Below, in pieces: positions 11,083 to 23,780 of a DNA stretch of 64,000 nt. The notes under the pieces were generated by a model, which was not told where the DNA came from, did not search any database, and saw only the letters and a list, made by a program, of their open reading frames with translations. The stretch spans positions 37,667,330 through 37,731,329 of the forward strand of contig CM055879.1 of NCBI GenBank assembly GCA_029582165.1, given 5' to 3'. Within the stretch, counting starts at the first letter, position 1. Every line of letters starts with the position of its first letter. The stretch comes from Portulaca oleracea. Its lineage: Eukaryota; Streptophyta; Magnoliopsida; Caryophyllales; Portulacaceae. The position numbers and the translations under genes are program-made.

Positions 11083-12437
11083 TTGGAAACCTTCGATATT
11101 CATTACGACAGTAACGAAGACCGGGTATCATCCGAGGTAACCAATCCAGAGGCGACTGACGAAGGGACATCTGAGGGAGTAGTTGAGAGTTTAGTGATTG
11201 ATCCATCTGAAACCATGTCAAACCCAAATGATGACGGCAGCGGGGGTCAACCACATAGTGATGCTGGGGAGGAAGCTGTTCCACCACCACCACCAGCTCC
11301 AAATACTGACTTGGAGCAATTAACCAATGTAATTCTAAACATGCAAGTTTCGATGAGCGCCACCGAGGCGCAGAACTGAAGAATCGACCGTTATCCATGC
11401 CATGGAGGAGGCAAAGAACTCAAATGTGAAGAATCCTCCTATGGGGGAGGTTGATCAATCTGGCAGGGAGAAGGATGGATCAGTCCACGGGGTCTCAAAT
11501 TCGAGACTAGATCGCATCGAGCAGATGTTGAAGGAATCTACCTTGTTCAACAACCAATTTATGGATGATGTCGGTTTTACACCGGTGCCTCGGGGAAGGC
11601 TTCCCCCTAAGTTCAACATGCCAGACATTAAGTTCCACGGTGTTGAGAGCCCTCATCAGCATGTAAGGAACTTTCTAGGAGCGATGACGCTAAAAGGGGT
11701 AGAGGAAGACATCTATCACATTATTTTTCCTTGGACTTTGGGACCTGATGTTATGAAATGGTACAACACTCTCAGTCCAGCCAAGACTACACAATGGAGT
11801 TTGCTTTGCAAGGAGTTCTTACATCAGTACTCCTACAATGTAGACATGCCAGTCACTTTAAGGGACATGGAATTAGTGAAGCAAGAGGAGAAAGAATCTT
11901 TCTCTGACTACTTTGCTCGGTGGAGATCAAAGGCAGCTCAAATGGTGGACTGACCATCTGAAGAGCACCAAGTAGATATGCTTATTAGAAGTCTACAACC
12001 GTCATACAACGCTCATTTGAGGTTTCAACCCCTTAAAGATTTCGCTACATTAAGACTGGCTGGGACGTGAGTTTGCTAAGGGAGTTGCAACTGGGGGCTG
12101 GAAGAACACCTATATTAACAGGAAGTCGGCTGGCCCATCTGCATCCAACAACAAGGGGAACGAGGTGAATGCCCTACAACGCTACACCGAATACACCCCT
12201 ATAGACACTACGTACGCTCAGGCTTTAGAGCGTCTCTTAAGCAAGGGAATGATTACTCTTCCCGACTTAAGGCCGGAGCCAAAAGAGAAGCCACGGAATT
12301 GGGACGCCGGCAAGTTCTGCAAGTACCATAGGGCTCGAGGGCACGATACCGAACAGTGCTTTACTTTGAAGAACAGGATGGAGGAGATGTTTAGGTCCAA
12401 ACAACTACCCTTACCGAAGCGGCAAGACAAAACCTAG
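11083..12437 (+). pseudogene. Gypsy-1 gag, broken
   Basis: Capsid/nucleocapsid polyprotein that packages element RNA. Three open pieces are seen. 11083-11379 is the N-terminal part with a proline stretch (no ATG is visible; the real start is unresolved). 11402-11953 is the capsid core with a typical GPDVMKWYNTLSP segment. 12165-12437 holds a zinc-knuckle-like KYHRARGHDTEQC. A frameshift lies near 11350-11400. At 11951-11953 the frame ends in TGA where a relative would have Arg (CGA), a C-to-T change. Further disruption lies between 11954 and 12164. The matching gag of gypsy-2 confirms the original frame. Confidence 0.85.
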
Positions 12438-12479
12438 CAACACAAACAATCCACTAGGTTCACTGCGTATACACGCCGT

Positions 12480-13157
12480 GTGTTTGAGGAATGCGCATGG
12501 GATCCCTCGTATTTCATTACTGATGCAAAGAAGTCAACTTACATCATGCATTACTTCACGGAGGGCCATGAGGTCAACGGTTTATGGGCTAGTGACGAGG
12601 AAGATGTCTATGGTGAGCCTCATGCTGAGAAGGCCACGGACGACTTTTGGGATTCTGATGGAGACGAGGACTTTTGGGGAACAGCAAAGTCTGGAGAGGT
12701 CAAAACTCCGGATGTTACTTTCCTAACAAGGTCAGGGCGCCATAATCATCAAGGAGGCCCTTCCCAAGTCCAACCTCAAGACAAGGGGAAGGAGAAGGTA
12801 GGAGAGGTGGTGATCCCCGTTCCGGAGGAGGATTTGATGTTAAAGCAGTTGAAGAGATTGAAGATGGATGTTACGGTATGGCAATTGTTGGCAGCTTCAC
12901 AAAAGCACAGGCAAGCCCTGATCGAGGCTTTGAGCAAGTTGGAAGTATCACCCGAAACTACGCCCGAAGAAATAGTATCTTTTGTCACATCTGGCAGGAA
13001 TACCATAACTTTTGGTGATGAGGATTTGCCTAAGGAAGGTCTTGCACACAACAAGGCCTTATACTTGACCGTGGGTTGTGCCAGTAAGGTGATACCCTTA
13101 GTATTGGTGGACAACGGATCTGCGGTGAACATCCATCCATGGAGGACGGCACGGTGA
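12480..13157 (+). pseudogene. Gypsy-1 protease region, broken
   Basis: A 225-codon frame. The first two thirds are an acidic linker. Near its end is an aspartic protease active-site segment (VLVDNGSAVNIHPW, catalytic D in DNGS). The frame is lost right after, at 13157, where the flap half of the protease should follow. The region 13158-14090 holds linker sequence in mixed frames, including an open piece at 13567-13989 of unknown function. Confidence 0.75.
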
Positions 13158-14090
13158 GGATTCAATCCCATCACTTACCCAAAGAGCCATTCAACTTAGG
13201 GCCTACGACAACACTCCTAGGCAATTTTGGGTTCAATTGCATTCTGATTACTATGGATACAATTTCCAACAATGTTGAGTTTCTAGTGTTGGATATTCGC
13301 ATCATTTAACCTTTTGTTAGGGCGCCCTTGGTTGCATGCAACAAGCGGTGTCATCTACTCTACATCGGAAGGTGAAGATGATGGTTAAAGGCGGTGGTAA
13401 CGATCGAAGGAGGAGTTAGCGGTGTGATTACTTCAAAGAAACCTATGATCGAGATAGAACACAACTCCAAGGGCGAGGAGTTTCACCATTTCGATATCGT
13501 AGCTACCTTGGAGAAGGAAGAAGCACCTTTGGACTTGATCCTTATTCCAACGGAAGGTGAGCAATTTTGAGCGACATGGATACTTTCGGGTTACCTTTGG
13601 GAAGAAGAGCTCAAGGACCTACATCTTTTCCCTTGACTCAAGGAGGGAGCTACCACTGTGGTTTAGGCTACATTCCAACAGAGGAAGAGAGGAGATTAGC
13701 TAAGAAGATTAGGAGAATTAGGAGAGGTGAGCCAATATCGCTGTATAGCATAAAGCGTATCCACTCACGCTTAATGGCGATTCATGAGGAAGGAGCTCCT
13801 TTCCCTTACTTTGGTTTTCCGGAGCCCTACTATTTGAAGAGCAGGGGCATCTTAGTTCCAGGTTTAGAGATCTTCAACGACTGCATGCTACTCGAAGAGG
13901 AATTGTTCACACCGAGGAGAACAAGACCCACTAGAATGGACTCATCTAGTAGGAGTAACATCTTTGGAATGTTGTTGGTCGAAGCCTGAGAGAGAGGAGA
14001 AACTGTGGAGGCGCTTTCCTTGGCCTATCAAGCATGGATTTCGATCCTACTAAGCTCATCGCTACGTAGTCGAAACCAAGCGAGTTACAG

Positions 14091-15983
14091 GTGTCGGCCA
14101 AAGGAGATAAGGAGTTTGTGTTAGCTTTAGGAGAGTCAGTGCTCGGGTCAGAGTATAGTGTTAATCCTGTTGTTGTTCCATTTTCTGAGTCTGTCTTAGA
14201 GTCGGGTTTTAAGCTTAATCAGTCTGTTGCATCTACTTCTGGGGGGTCTGTTGAGTCACCTATTGATGTTATTGTTTCTGAATTCAATGAAATGAACTCG
14301 TTTGCTTATGACTCTTCTTATCCCCCGTCCCTGAACTGCTTTGCCTCTAATGAAAATAATCAAGATGCTGTAAACGAATCAGAAATTCCTAAAGATCTTT
14401 TAAAAGCCGTAGAGAAACATGAAAATCAAATTTCCGTAATTGAAGAAACTATAGAAGTAAATCTAGGTACACCTGAAGAGCCTAAATCAACCAAAATTGG
14501 GAAATTTTTAACCATCAGGGAGCAAGAGCACTTTACTCTTCTCTTACGAGAATTTGTAGATGTCTTTGCCTGGTCATATCAAGATATGCCAGGTATAGAC
14601 CGAGAAATAGCTGAACACAGAATTCCGCTTTACCCTGACGCTAAACCGGTTAAACAGAAGCTTAGGCGGATGAAACCGGAATGGGCGTTGAAGATTAAAG
14701 AGGAAGTTGAGAAGCAGTTGAAGGTAGGCTTCATTAGGGTGTCAGAATATCCACACTGGATAGCTAATGTAGTCCCGGTTCCAAAGAAAGATGGGAGAGT
14801 TCGGATGTGTGTAGATTTTAGAGATTTAAACAAGGCAAGTCCGAAGGATGACTTTCCTTTACCTCATATTGATGTTTTGGTAGACAACACCTGTGGACAT
14901 GCCCTTCTTTCATTTATGGATGTGTATTCAGGTTACAATCAGGTAAAGATGGCTGAAGAGGATATGGAGAAGACGACGTTCATCACACATTGGGGCACAT
15001 TCTGTTATGTAGTGATGCCATTCGGGTTGAAAAATGCAGGGGCGACCTATCAGAGGACAGCCACCACATTATTGCATGATATGATGCATAAAGAGGCAGA
15101 GGTTTACGTAGACGACATGATCATCAAGTCCGTTAACCGTGACACACACTTGGATAGCCTTAGAAGATTCTTCCATAGGCTGCGGAAATACGGAATGAGG
15201 TTGAACCCTCAGAAGTGTGCTTTTGGAGTGACGTCAGGCAGGTTATTGGGTTTTGTAGTGAGCTCTAGGGGAATCGAGGTTGATCCAGCAAAGATCAAGG
15301 CGATACAGGAAATGCCACCGCCTAAGACAGAGAAGGAGATAAGGGGTTTCCTCGGACGATTGTAGTACATAAGCCGGTTCATTTCGAAATTAACCATGAT
15401 TTGTGACCCTATATTTAAGAAGTTGAGGAAAAGGGTCAAATCTGAGTGGGATGAAAAATGTCAAGCAGCTTTTGACAAAATTAAAGAATACTTGGCTAAT
15501 CCGCCTGTTTTAGTTCCACCAGTACCTGAAAAGCCTTTATTGTTGTACCTAACAATCACTGAAACAGCAATGGGGGCTATGTTAGCTCAAAGATACGATG
15601 GCGAAGAGCGAGCAATTTACTACTTAAGCAAGAAATTCTTGGAATATGAGACCCGGTACTCCAACATTGAAAGATTGTCCCTTGCCTTAGTTTGGGCAAC
15701 GAGGAAGTTACGTCACTACATGCTTGCGCATACCGTGCATGTGACCGCATTCATGAATCCTCTCAAGTACCTGATGGAACAGCCACTGGTCAATAGTAGA
15801 GTAGCTCGGTGGATGGTTATGTTATCGGAGTTCGACTTACAATTTGTTCCACAAAAAGCCATAAAAGGAAGAGTAGTCGCAGATTTTTTGGCAGATTTAC
15901 CTGTTGAGGAGGCTAGTGAAGAAAAGTTAGATTTTCCCGATGAAGAAGTATTTCAAACACAGAAAGAAACATGGGAAATGTAG
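14091..15983 (+). pseudogene. Gypsy-1 reverse transcriptase and first RNase H, with one in-frame stop
   Basis: One frame apart from a TAG at 15363-15365, which replaces the usual Gln before YISRF (CAG to TAG). The RT fingers and palm are complete: RMCVDFRDLNKA near 14800, LSFMDVYSGYNQ near 14910, FGLKNAGATYQR near 15015, and catalytic YVDD near 15105. The connection and first RNase H follow from 15396 (MGAMLAQRYDG, YYLSKKFLEYE). The frame ends with TAG at 15981-15983, where the next domain normally starts with Trp (TGG to TAG). Both stops are C/T or G/A transitions. RT makes cDNA from element RNA in cytoplasmic particles. Confidence 0.93.
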
Positions 15984-16724
15984 TTTGATGGAGCTTCCAA
16001 CCAAAGTGGATTCGGTGTAGGAATCATTTTGATTTCACCCGAAGGAGCCCATACTCCTATTTCCGTGAAGTTAGATTTTGAGGCGACAAATAATGTAGCT
16101 GAATATGAGGCATGTATCATTGGTATGCAGGCTGCCGTGGAAATGGACATAAAGTGCATAAGGATATTTGGTGATTCGAGCCTTATAATAAATCAAGTGT
16201 GCAATAAGTGGAGGGTGAAGAACAAAGCTTTGGCACCTTACCAAGCTTACGTAAGGGATTTAGCAGAACACTTTGATCAAGTAGTGTTCACCTATTTACC
16301 TCGGGAGCATAATGAGTTAGCTGATGCATTAGCAAAGCTGTCATCCTTGCTAAATATCCCGAGAGGAGTTGTGTCTATGCCGATATGCATAGAGAGAAGA
16401 AGTCAACCAGCTTATGTTTATTCTTTGGAAGTTTGTGAGATAGACTCAACTTGTTGGTATTATGACATCTACCAATACCTCACCAAAGGGGTTTACCCAG
16501 AGGATGCTACCACAAGATCACAAAGAGCAATCAGACTCTTAGTGTCGCAGTATTGTTTGATTCAGGATCAGTTGTACAAAAAGACGGACATGGGTATCAA
16601 TTTGCTTTGTTTAGAACAGAGTGAAGCTCAGAACTTGATGAAGGAAGTTCATGGGGGAGAATGTGGCCCGCATATGAATGGACGGATGTTGTCCAAGAAG
16701 GTTCAAAGGATGGGGTATTCTTGA
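15984..16724 (+). pseudogene. Gypsy-1 second (archaeal-type) RNase H
   Basis: Same frame as RT. The catalytic pattern is present: FDGAS at 15985, EYEA near 16100, GDSSL near 16170, and ELADALAKL near 16315. A second RNase H of this type after RT is a hallmark of the Tat lineage. The frame runs into the integrase zinc-binding region (HGGECGPH near 16650) and is then lost by a small deletion around 16715-16725, so RNase H and integrase are no longer in one polyprotein. Confidence 0.88.
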
Positions 16725-17689
16725 CTCTATGGAAGGCTGTCACGACTATGTAAAAAGGTGCTACAAGTGTCAAATCTATGCGAACTTGCAACACCAACCC
16801 CCGTCATTTTTTACCACGTTAACCTCGCCATGGCCATTTTCAGTTTGGGGCATTGATATCATAGGGAAGGTGACTCCTAAAGGAACGGGAGGACACGAAT
16901 ATGTGATTGTAGTTATGGACTACTTCACAAAATGGGTGGAAGCGGCATCCTATGCAAAACTAACTTCTAAGCACGTAGCCAAATTCATACTTAGAAACAT
17001 AATATGCCGTTATGGGGTTCCACACGAATTGATAAGTGATAATGGGGTTCACTTCAAGAAAGAGACGGCGGAATTGTTAGCAAAATACAAGATCTAACAT
17101 CGTAGATCTTCGGTATATCGACCTCAAACCAATGGAGCGGTTGAGGCGGCTAACAAAAATCTCACTAGGATAGTAGAGAAAATGGCTTCTTCTTATAAGG
17201 ATTGGCCTGATAAACTACCTTTTGCCTTATGGGGTTATCGAACTTCTATTCGTACAGCCACCGGAGCAACTCCTTACTCCTTGGTATACGGAATGGAAGC
17301 GGTATTGCCAGTAGAGGTAGTAATACCGTCATTACGGATTATAGCAGAGAGTCAGATTCCGGAAGCGGAGTGGGCTAAGGCTAGGTATGAAGAGCTAGTC
17401 AACATCGATGAAAGGAGACTCAGAGCCATGCACAATGTCGGATATGCAGTCGTGTGTCGGGGCATTTAATAGGAAGGTCAAACTAAAGGACCTTGGAGAG
17501 GGTGACATGGTTTTGAAGGAGATACGGGCACCTATTCAGGACCCAAGAGGGAAGTTTAGGCCCAATTGGATGGGACCTTACATCATAAAGGAAATTCTTC
17601 CCGGAGGGGCGGTAAGATTAGTAGATCTGGAAGGGGAAGAATGCGTTCAGCTGACAAACTTAGATCAACTTAAGAAGTTTTATGCATAA
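16678..17689 (+). pseudogene. Gypsy-1 integrase, broken
   Basis: The enzyme that joins element DNA to the genome. The zinc-finger second half (CYKCQ) is at about 16762. The DDE core has D in WGIDIIG (about 16850), D in ISDNG (about 17035) and E in NGAVEAANK (about 17135). The chromosomal end shows a GPY/F module (NWMGPYII, about 17560). A TAA at 17095-17097 sits where Gln is expected (CAA to TAA). A one-base-type frameshift near 17440-17460 moves the C-terminal part to another frame, ending at 17689. Confidence 0.9.
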
Positions 17690-18666
17690 AGGGTAAAAGT
17701 GGACATAACAATTGGTAATTAAAACCAGCAACTTTATAAGAATCAGTTACTGGCCCATTTGTCCAGTAATTGATTTACTTTTCTTGAACTACGATGGCCT
17801 GATTCCGCACATTGTGGATACGTAGGAAGCTTTCTGAAAAGCCCGGCCTCACCAATTGAAATTTCCCTAATTTTTTGACTTTCTGTTTTAAAAAAGCAAC
17901 ATTGAACTCTCGCGGGTTCAATGGCACTTGAAATAAAACATAAGGCTCGAGTTTTCAAAAATCCAAGTTCCAGGAGATCTTCGCGGACCTCCAGATGTCA
18001 AAATTGGACTTTTTTGTTTTCCCGGTTCATTTCAATATTGGGCCTTGAACCCTCACAGATCCGCGCGGATTTTCTTGTTTAAGATACTCGTATTCTATTT
18101 TGGAGCCGTTTTGGGCCAAATCCGCGCGGATTCCTCCATTTTCTGGGCCAAAGTTTCTTCGGTGATTCTATGCGGAGTTACGTTTTGACCTGAAGTGCTC
18201 AGTTTGAGAGCAACTCGAGGCGGATCCATGTGATTCATGTTTTTTTGGACTTCCTTTTGTTTTCAAATTCTCGCGAATCTGTATTACTCAAAATACTCAG
18301 CTGATATTTTCTCGAGCAGTTTTGGGGCAGAGATGTGCGGATTTCACCTTTCCCCGGCTTGTTTTCTTTTTCTCTTTCTTTCTCTTTTTTAGGTTTCCTT
18401 CGTAATGCGAAAGTCTGTGCGGATTTCACATTATTTTGAGGGGAATTAAATTTTCTATGTGCCGAAATTCTCGCGAATTTCACATATATGGTAGAAAATT
18501 CTAGGGAATTTCAAGAAATATGATTCTTTATTATTATTTCCAAATAGCAAAAAGAAAGAGCATGCGAATTTATTTGCTACTCAAATCGTTCATCAGCATC
18601 TGAAAAAAAAAAACGAAACACACTAAAAAGAAAAATACAAATTTAAAGGCAAGCAGCATCAGTTCT
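17690..18666 (+). other. Gypsy-1 post-pol spacer
   Basis: Non-coding. It contains further copies of CCGCGCGGATT (around 18060, 18120) and weaker derivatives. It separates pol from the convergent antisense PMD gene ending at 18667. Confidence 0.6.
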
Positions 18667-20155
18667 TTAGTCCTGTTTAAGCTTCTTCTCAGCTTCAGGA
18701 GCAATACTACACCTTGACCCTTCACCCTGTGAGGATGTTCTTCTTGGCCTCTTCTTGATGTTCGAGTCACTGGGAGCCTTCTCTTTACCTTTCCCAGTTG
18801 TTTCTGTAACTTGCTGATGTGGAGGGTCGTCAGGCCTAAGTTCCCTGGTTACCACGGGCCTTTCCCTAGGACGTATTGTAGTAGTTGGAGGGCAAGTCCT
18901 AGTTAACAATGGGTCAATTCCTCTTCCCTCTTGCTCTTTTAGCCGTTTCCTGACAGTAGGATCAGTCTCTGTTATCCATTGGCGGTACGCCATAGATACA
19001 TATGTGCTTCCTCCTGTTGAGGAGCGTGAGATAGGTCTGTTCATCCAGTAGTCTTGCCAGGATCGAACTTTAGAAGCGTCGTTGGTGATGGCTTTAGGGT
19101 TAGGAGGAATGCAGTCTAGTGAGGGGATCCATTGCTTTGACGCCTGGCTCGCTCAGGGAAGTAATAGGTTGTATGTGTTAAGCCCACAAGTCTCACGAAT
19201 GGGCATCGATGGTCGACGGTGACTACTTCTCTTATTCTCCACCAGGTAATGTGCCACTTGATGATCATTTCTTCGATGAACCATTTGACCACTTGTCGTC
19301 GAGCGTTCCTTGTGTTTGCGAATGCGTTGGCAAAATTGGGTCATCGGAAGGTAACTTCATTCTTTGGGGGCGCCAAGAAGCGGGTATGCTCCATCAACCA
19401 TATCTGCAAAGAAGAAGAGAATTAGATGCCGGGATAAATCAGGTCCACGCGGGTTTTCAGGGACGGAAGTACGCGCGGATTTGTGAGCGATAAATTGGGG
19501 TAGGTGCGAAATTCGTGCGGATTTGGAGAGTTATGAAAATTTTACTGAAGCGGCGGGGGCTTCCTGAAAATTCGCCTTCAGGTTCGTTACAAAGCCGATC
19601 CAGGCACAGGATAGTCTCAGCTACTATCATCGGTGCTAGATTTTGGTCGTCGCGGAGGCTTTCGCTAATGTTGATCAAAGAAGCAGGACCGCTATTTGTG
19701 CCGCCATGGTAGAAACAGAAGCCACCTAGTAAGCATAGGGTTAGGGCCCTAACTTTTCTCTCAACGTGTTCGCTTCTTTTGAACATGGAAATTAAGGGCA
19801 GAAAGTTCACTCTTTCACCCTCTAAGATTTTCTCTAAGTCATTTCTTCCTAAGCCTAGGAGAGAAGTGTACCTAGGTGCGGTATTTTTGGAGGAAGTTGG
19901 GACGACTGGTGTGGAGGTAAACTTAAAACCTAATATTGCGCCGAATTCTTCAGGGAGAGGACACAATTCTTTTTCCCCAAACCTAAACAAGTGGAGTTCA
20001 GGGTCCCAGAATTCGAAGGCGGCTCTAAGGAAATCCCACATTAGCCTTACTTGCCTCAGGCTAATTAGGGTATGTAAGTTGTATCTTTTCAACTCTTCTT
20101 TCTCAGCGAATGAAAGAGAAAGAATCCATTGATCGAGCTCTTTTTGGAAAGACAT
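18667..20155 (-). pseudogene. Antisense PMD-like gene 1 in gypsy-1 (DUF7745-like)
   Basis: Runs against the retrotransposon. The ATG at 20155 opens a frame (MSFQKELDQWILSLSFAEKE) with the conserved look of the plant mobile domain relatives: RQVRLMWDFLRAAFEFWDPE, then LPEEFGAILGF, then LCLLGGFCFY. The first exon ends near 19560. After an intron an acceptor TTTGCAG precedes IWLMEHTRFLAPP (about 19408). A TGA at about 19345 and frame changes break the middle exon. The C-terminal part (19044-18667) is basic and Ser/Pro-rich and ends KKLKQD. Function of such retroelement-borne PMD proteins is unknown; cellular PMD proteins of the MAIN/MAIL group are linked to silencing. The DUF number is recalled, not searched. 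Confidence 0.7.
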
Positions 20156-20206
20156 GTTTTGAAAGAAGGGGAGACCGAGGATTTCTATGAAAATTTGGAA
20201 GCACAA

Positions 20207-20966
20207 AAGCTAGGAGGGAAGGTGTGAGTTTTTAGGGAGAATTTGCGCAGATTTTATAGTGCAGGAGTTAGGAGTGCGACGGAATTCTACGAGAACTTTG
20301 CAGTATCACTTTCGACTGGAATCAAAGACTTAATTGGGGGTTGCAATCCGATACAAAGTCTGCGTGGATTTGCTAGCTGATTTTTAACAGGACTCAACTT
20401 GTGCGGATTCTAATCATGTGGGAATGGCGCGGACTTTTGAAGAATCCTGGCCCGAGTCATCGTCGAGTTGGCGCGGATTTTGACTGGGTCGGGTCTCAGA
20501 CTGGCGTGGACTTTTGGTAGGATTTAGGCTTGAATTTATCTGGGCCGACCGCAGAGTGGCGCGGATTTTGGCCGATTACTGGAGATGGCGCGGATGTGGG
20601 CCAATTCCTGGGAATGGCGCGGATTTTTGGGTTTTGGATTGTATTGAATCTGCGTGGTTTTAGTAATAGCATTTGTATGTTTCCCGGCTTTGTTCGAAAG
20701 TTGTTAGTTTGGGATGTTGTAAAAAACTTGATTGTCCTTGATAATTTATGGAATTTATCGAAAGTTGTTAGTTTGGGATGTTGTAAAAAACCTGTTTCTT
20801 TTTTATGTTGCATTGCATATGGTTTTGGTTTTCATTTCTAAATAGATAAAGATAGGTGAATAAAATAAAGTTTTTTTTTATAAGCATTGCATTCATTTTA
20901 AGCATTAATAGGGTAAGTTGAAAATTCACAGAGTCGATCCTCTAAGCATTATACATGGTCTCTCCC
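20207..20966. other. Gypsy-1 spacer between the two antisense genes
   Basis: Likely 5' flank of PMD gene 1 and 3' flank of PMD gene 2. It has many GGCGCGGATTT-type words in one orientation (about 20415-20630) and an imperfect tandem duplication of GTTAGTTTGGGATGTTGTAA (20703 and 20767). Confidence 0.5.
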
Positions 20967-23780
20967 TCAATCATCTTCTTCATCGGATACCAAATCTATG
21001 TAGGTGGGGCCCGATGGGCCGTGGTGTCGACCGGGTTGAGGTGTAGGGTTCTGCCCGGTGAGGAAGCTCCATCCACCGGCCGCCCAAGAAGAAGAAGGTT
21101 GATCTTGCTGATATCCTCCAGGAGTGAACTCATTTTGAGAAGAACTAGGAGCATCATATGTATGAACTCGTCCAGATTCGTCCATGTGGAAGGAACCCGG
21201 ATAATGCCCTTGCAAAACAGGGGCTTGCAAGACCGGGGTTAAGCTCCAGTTATCGCCGTATTCTTGTTTGACTGGTTCCTCTTTACCTAGAAAATATGAA
21301 GAAGCAGAGTCGAAGAAACCAGTGTTGCTTGAGGAATGCATGCTAGGAGTAGGGATTTCGGGTTGAGCTTCCTTGAAATCTACCGGTGCTTGATGGAAAT
21401 CACCTGACCATCTCCGTTGGGGGTAGTCAGAGTACCCTTGGGACAAGGACATCTTGCGAACATCTGATCCAACATAGAAGTATCGGAGGCCTGTGAAGCA
21501 GCATCACTTTCACTTATATACCTCCCATAGGCACGTGTTCGGGATGACCCTCGAGCACCGGCAAAACTCATAGTACTGGAAGACCCGATAGAGTGATCGG
21601 TATCATCTTCGGGAATGAGGGGAATGTTGGGAACATAGCCATGAGACTGAGTTCCATAGGTGGTCATCCCGCTGCTATTACCCGAGGGTCCTGCGTCGCT
21701 ACCTGAAGGGCCTGCGCCTGGTATCATATGAAAACCTCCTCCTCCCAAGTCAATGTCATGGTCGCTTTCCTCTTCTTCATCATCATCATCATGTGCATGG
21801 AAAGCAAGGGGTATAGCTCCGCCACCGCCCATGTTGTGGCCATGAGCATTGTTGTCATCATCATTGCCATTGTCATTGTCCTCATCATCGGCATCGTGAC
21901 CTCCTTGGCCCCTACCATGGTTGTGGTAATGACCTCCTCCTCGTGGTTGTCCTCTACCACGACCTCCACCACGCCGAGGCCCAAAACCCATTCGACGCCG
22001 ATATCGTCTCTGCATGTCTTGAATTTCATCACAGAGGCCGTATATAAGGGCAATGGCCTCCATGGTTTGTTCCCGACTCCACTGCAAGCAGTTTTCTTTT
22101 ATAAGGATAAACACTTGGACATAGGGTTTATTCATTACTTTGAAACTAAGGGTCTTACCCCAGGGCTGTTCGAGGACAAAGGGGCTGGGCGGTTTCTGAC
22201 GGCGTCGAAACCAAGTGGGTTAGGGGCTTTGGTGTTCGGTGCCTGCGCAAATTAACGAGGTTAGTTACAACACAAGGCGAAAGTTGCAAGGAGTTCTTAC
22301 GATACTCACCATCGTCCATGAGGCGTGGTCGAATGGATGTGGCATAGTTGGCCCCCATGATCGCCAAATTTCCAATGGGAATCCCGTGAGATTGAGTTGA
22401 AGTTCATCGAAAGTCGAGGCGGGGTAGAACATCTTGGCCGGTGGATTAAGCGGTACCGGAGGCCATACATGCATGCATTGGTGGGTGACCCTTTTCCCAT
22501 GATACCATATGAAAGTAAAGGGCCTTGAATAAGATCATTCGCGATTCATGTTACGTAATGTATCGAGTCGGAAGTGATCTTAGTAACCTCGTAAAGCGTA
22601 AGGGTCAAAGCGCACTAAACAGCGTTAGTGGTGGGCTTGATAGTTTTAAAAGTCAGGTTGGAAGAAAAGGAAAGGTCATACTGTCTGGATTGTCGATATG
22701 CCTCGGAAGAGCTCGGTGCTCTGCAGGCGTTTCTAACCGAAATCGTCGCGCCCCCAGCGAAGGGTGATTGGAAAGACATCACCAGCATTAGATTGGGGAG
22801 ACAAGCCCTCGAAGTATTCGTAGAACCATATCTGCAAAGAGTAGGAGTTAGCTTTCAAACTACAAGCAGGTAGGTAGATGGCAAGGGAAAAGGAGATACC
22901 TCGATGACTTTCCACAAGCCAGACAGATAGGTGTTGTTCTGCTCGAGTTTTGATTTAGGGACCTGCTCACGACGGAGTCCGGAAGAGGCAGTATAATTTG
23001 CCGCACCCTGAGCTAAGTTGGAGAGATTATCTAGGTCTGCCAAATTACCTAGATAGTGGAAGAATACGCGACTACCACGGTCAGCAAAAATGGTAGTACA
23101 CAGGAAAATGGCAAGTATCACTCGCCGTCTTTGTGCATCAGTGTACATTTCGTCCCAGAAGTTGCCCTTCAGGACCTCATCGAAAAGAACGGAGTATCGG
23201 AAACTCCGTGTGTTGTGTATGGTGCCCATGGTGGGCGAGCAGGCTATTTGTTGGGCTTTGTCGTGGCCCAAGTCATTGGAGTACTGTAGGGGCACCCCGC
23301 CGAAAGATAACCCCGTAATCATGGCAAAGTCAAAGGGGGTAATGGTCATTTCATACTCTGGGAAGTGGAAAGTGTTGGTTGTATCCCAAAAACGTTCACT
23401 TAATGCACGCACTACGCAATGGCCAATAGGCTCGCGCATGGCATGTAGAGCGTTGAGAAAATGGCTAAAACCAGCTTCCCTGATGGTATCTTTCGCTGGA
23501 AAACCCAATTGTTCTAGCTCGTCCAGTGATCGTCACCTTACAGGTGCCACGGCCTGGATATTATCGGCCTGCAAGGTAAAATTATACATGAGATTTCTGA
23601 GTGGAATTCAAAGTGTCATAATTAGTGAAGAAAGTGACATACCGTGACTTGGGTGGTGAAGTGAGAAATATGTACATCGCGACAATAAAGGAGATCTTGG
23701 CCATCCCATGGATGAGGGTCGGCCCAGTCTCGGCTCATGTTGCCCTTTTGGGCTAAGTCAGCGGCCCAAGCTTCCTTCTT
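20967..23780 (-). pseudogene. Antisense PMD gene 2 in gypsy-1, multi-exon
   Basis: A second, different PMD-domain gene, also antisense. Parts in order: a short N-terminal exon (WADPHPWDGQDLLYCRDVHI, near 23735-23650, donor GTATGT); the main PMD exon about 23565-22880 (RFWDTTNTFHFPEYEMTITP, FDFAMITGLSFGG, FLCTTIFADRGSRVFFHYLG); IWFYEYFEGLSP from about 22831 after TTTGCAG; a short exon MHVWPPVPLNPPAKMFYP (about 22474); and a long low-complexity tail (22135-20967) with RGG-type and Asp-rich repeats ending SDEEDD. Damage: an in-frame TGA near 23535 (VR-stop-RSLDELEQ, CGA to TGA), loss of frame near 22740, and one shift near 21450. It resembles the PMD protein of gypsy-3 and of host genes called phosphatase-7 long form homologues. 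Role unknown. Confidence 0.72.

Noticed and set aside
21728..22255. Plus-strand hydrophobic frame of 175 codons that looks like membrane segments
   Set aside because: It is antisense to the Asp/His-rich tail of PMD gene 2; complement of GAT/GAC runs gives Ile/Val-rich peptides.
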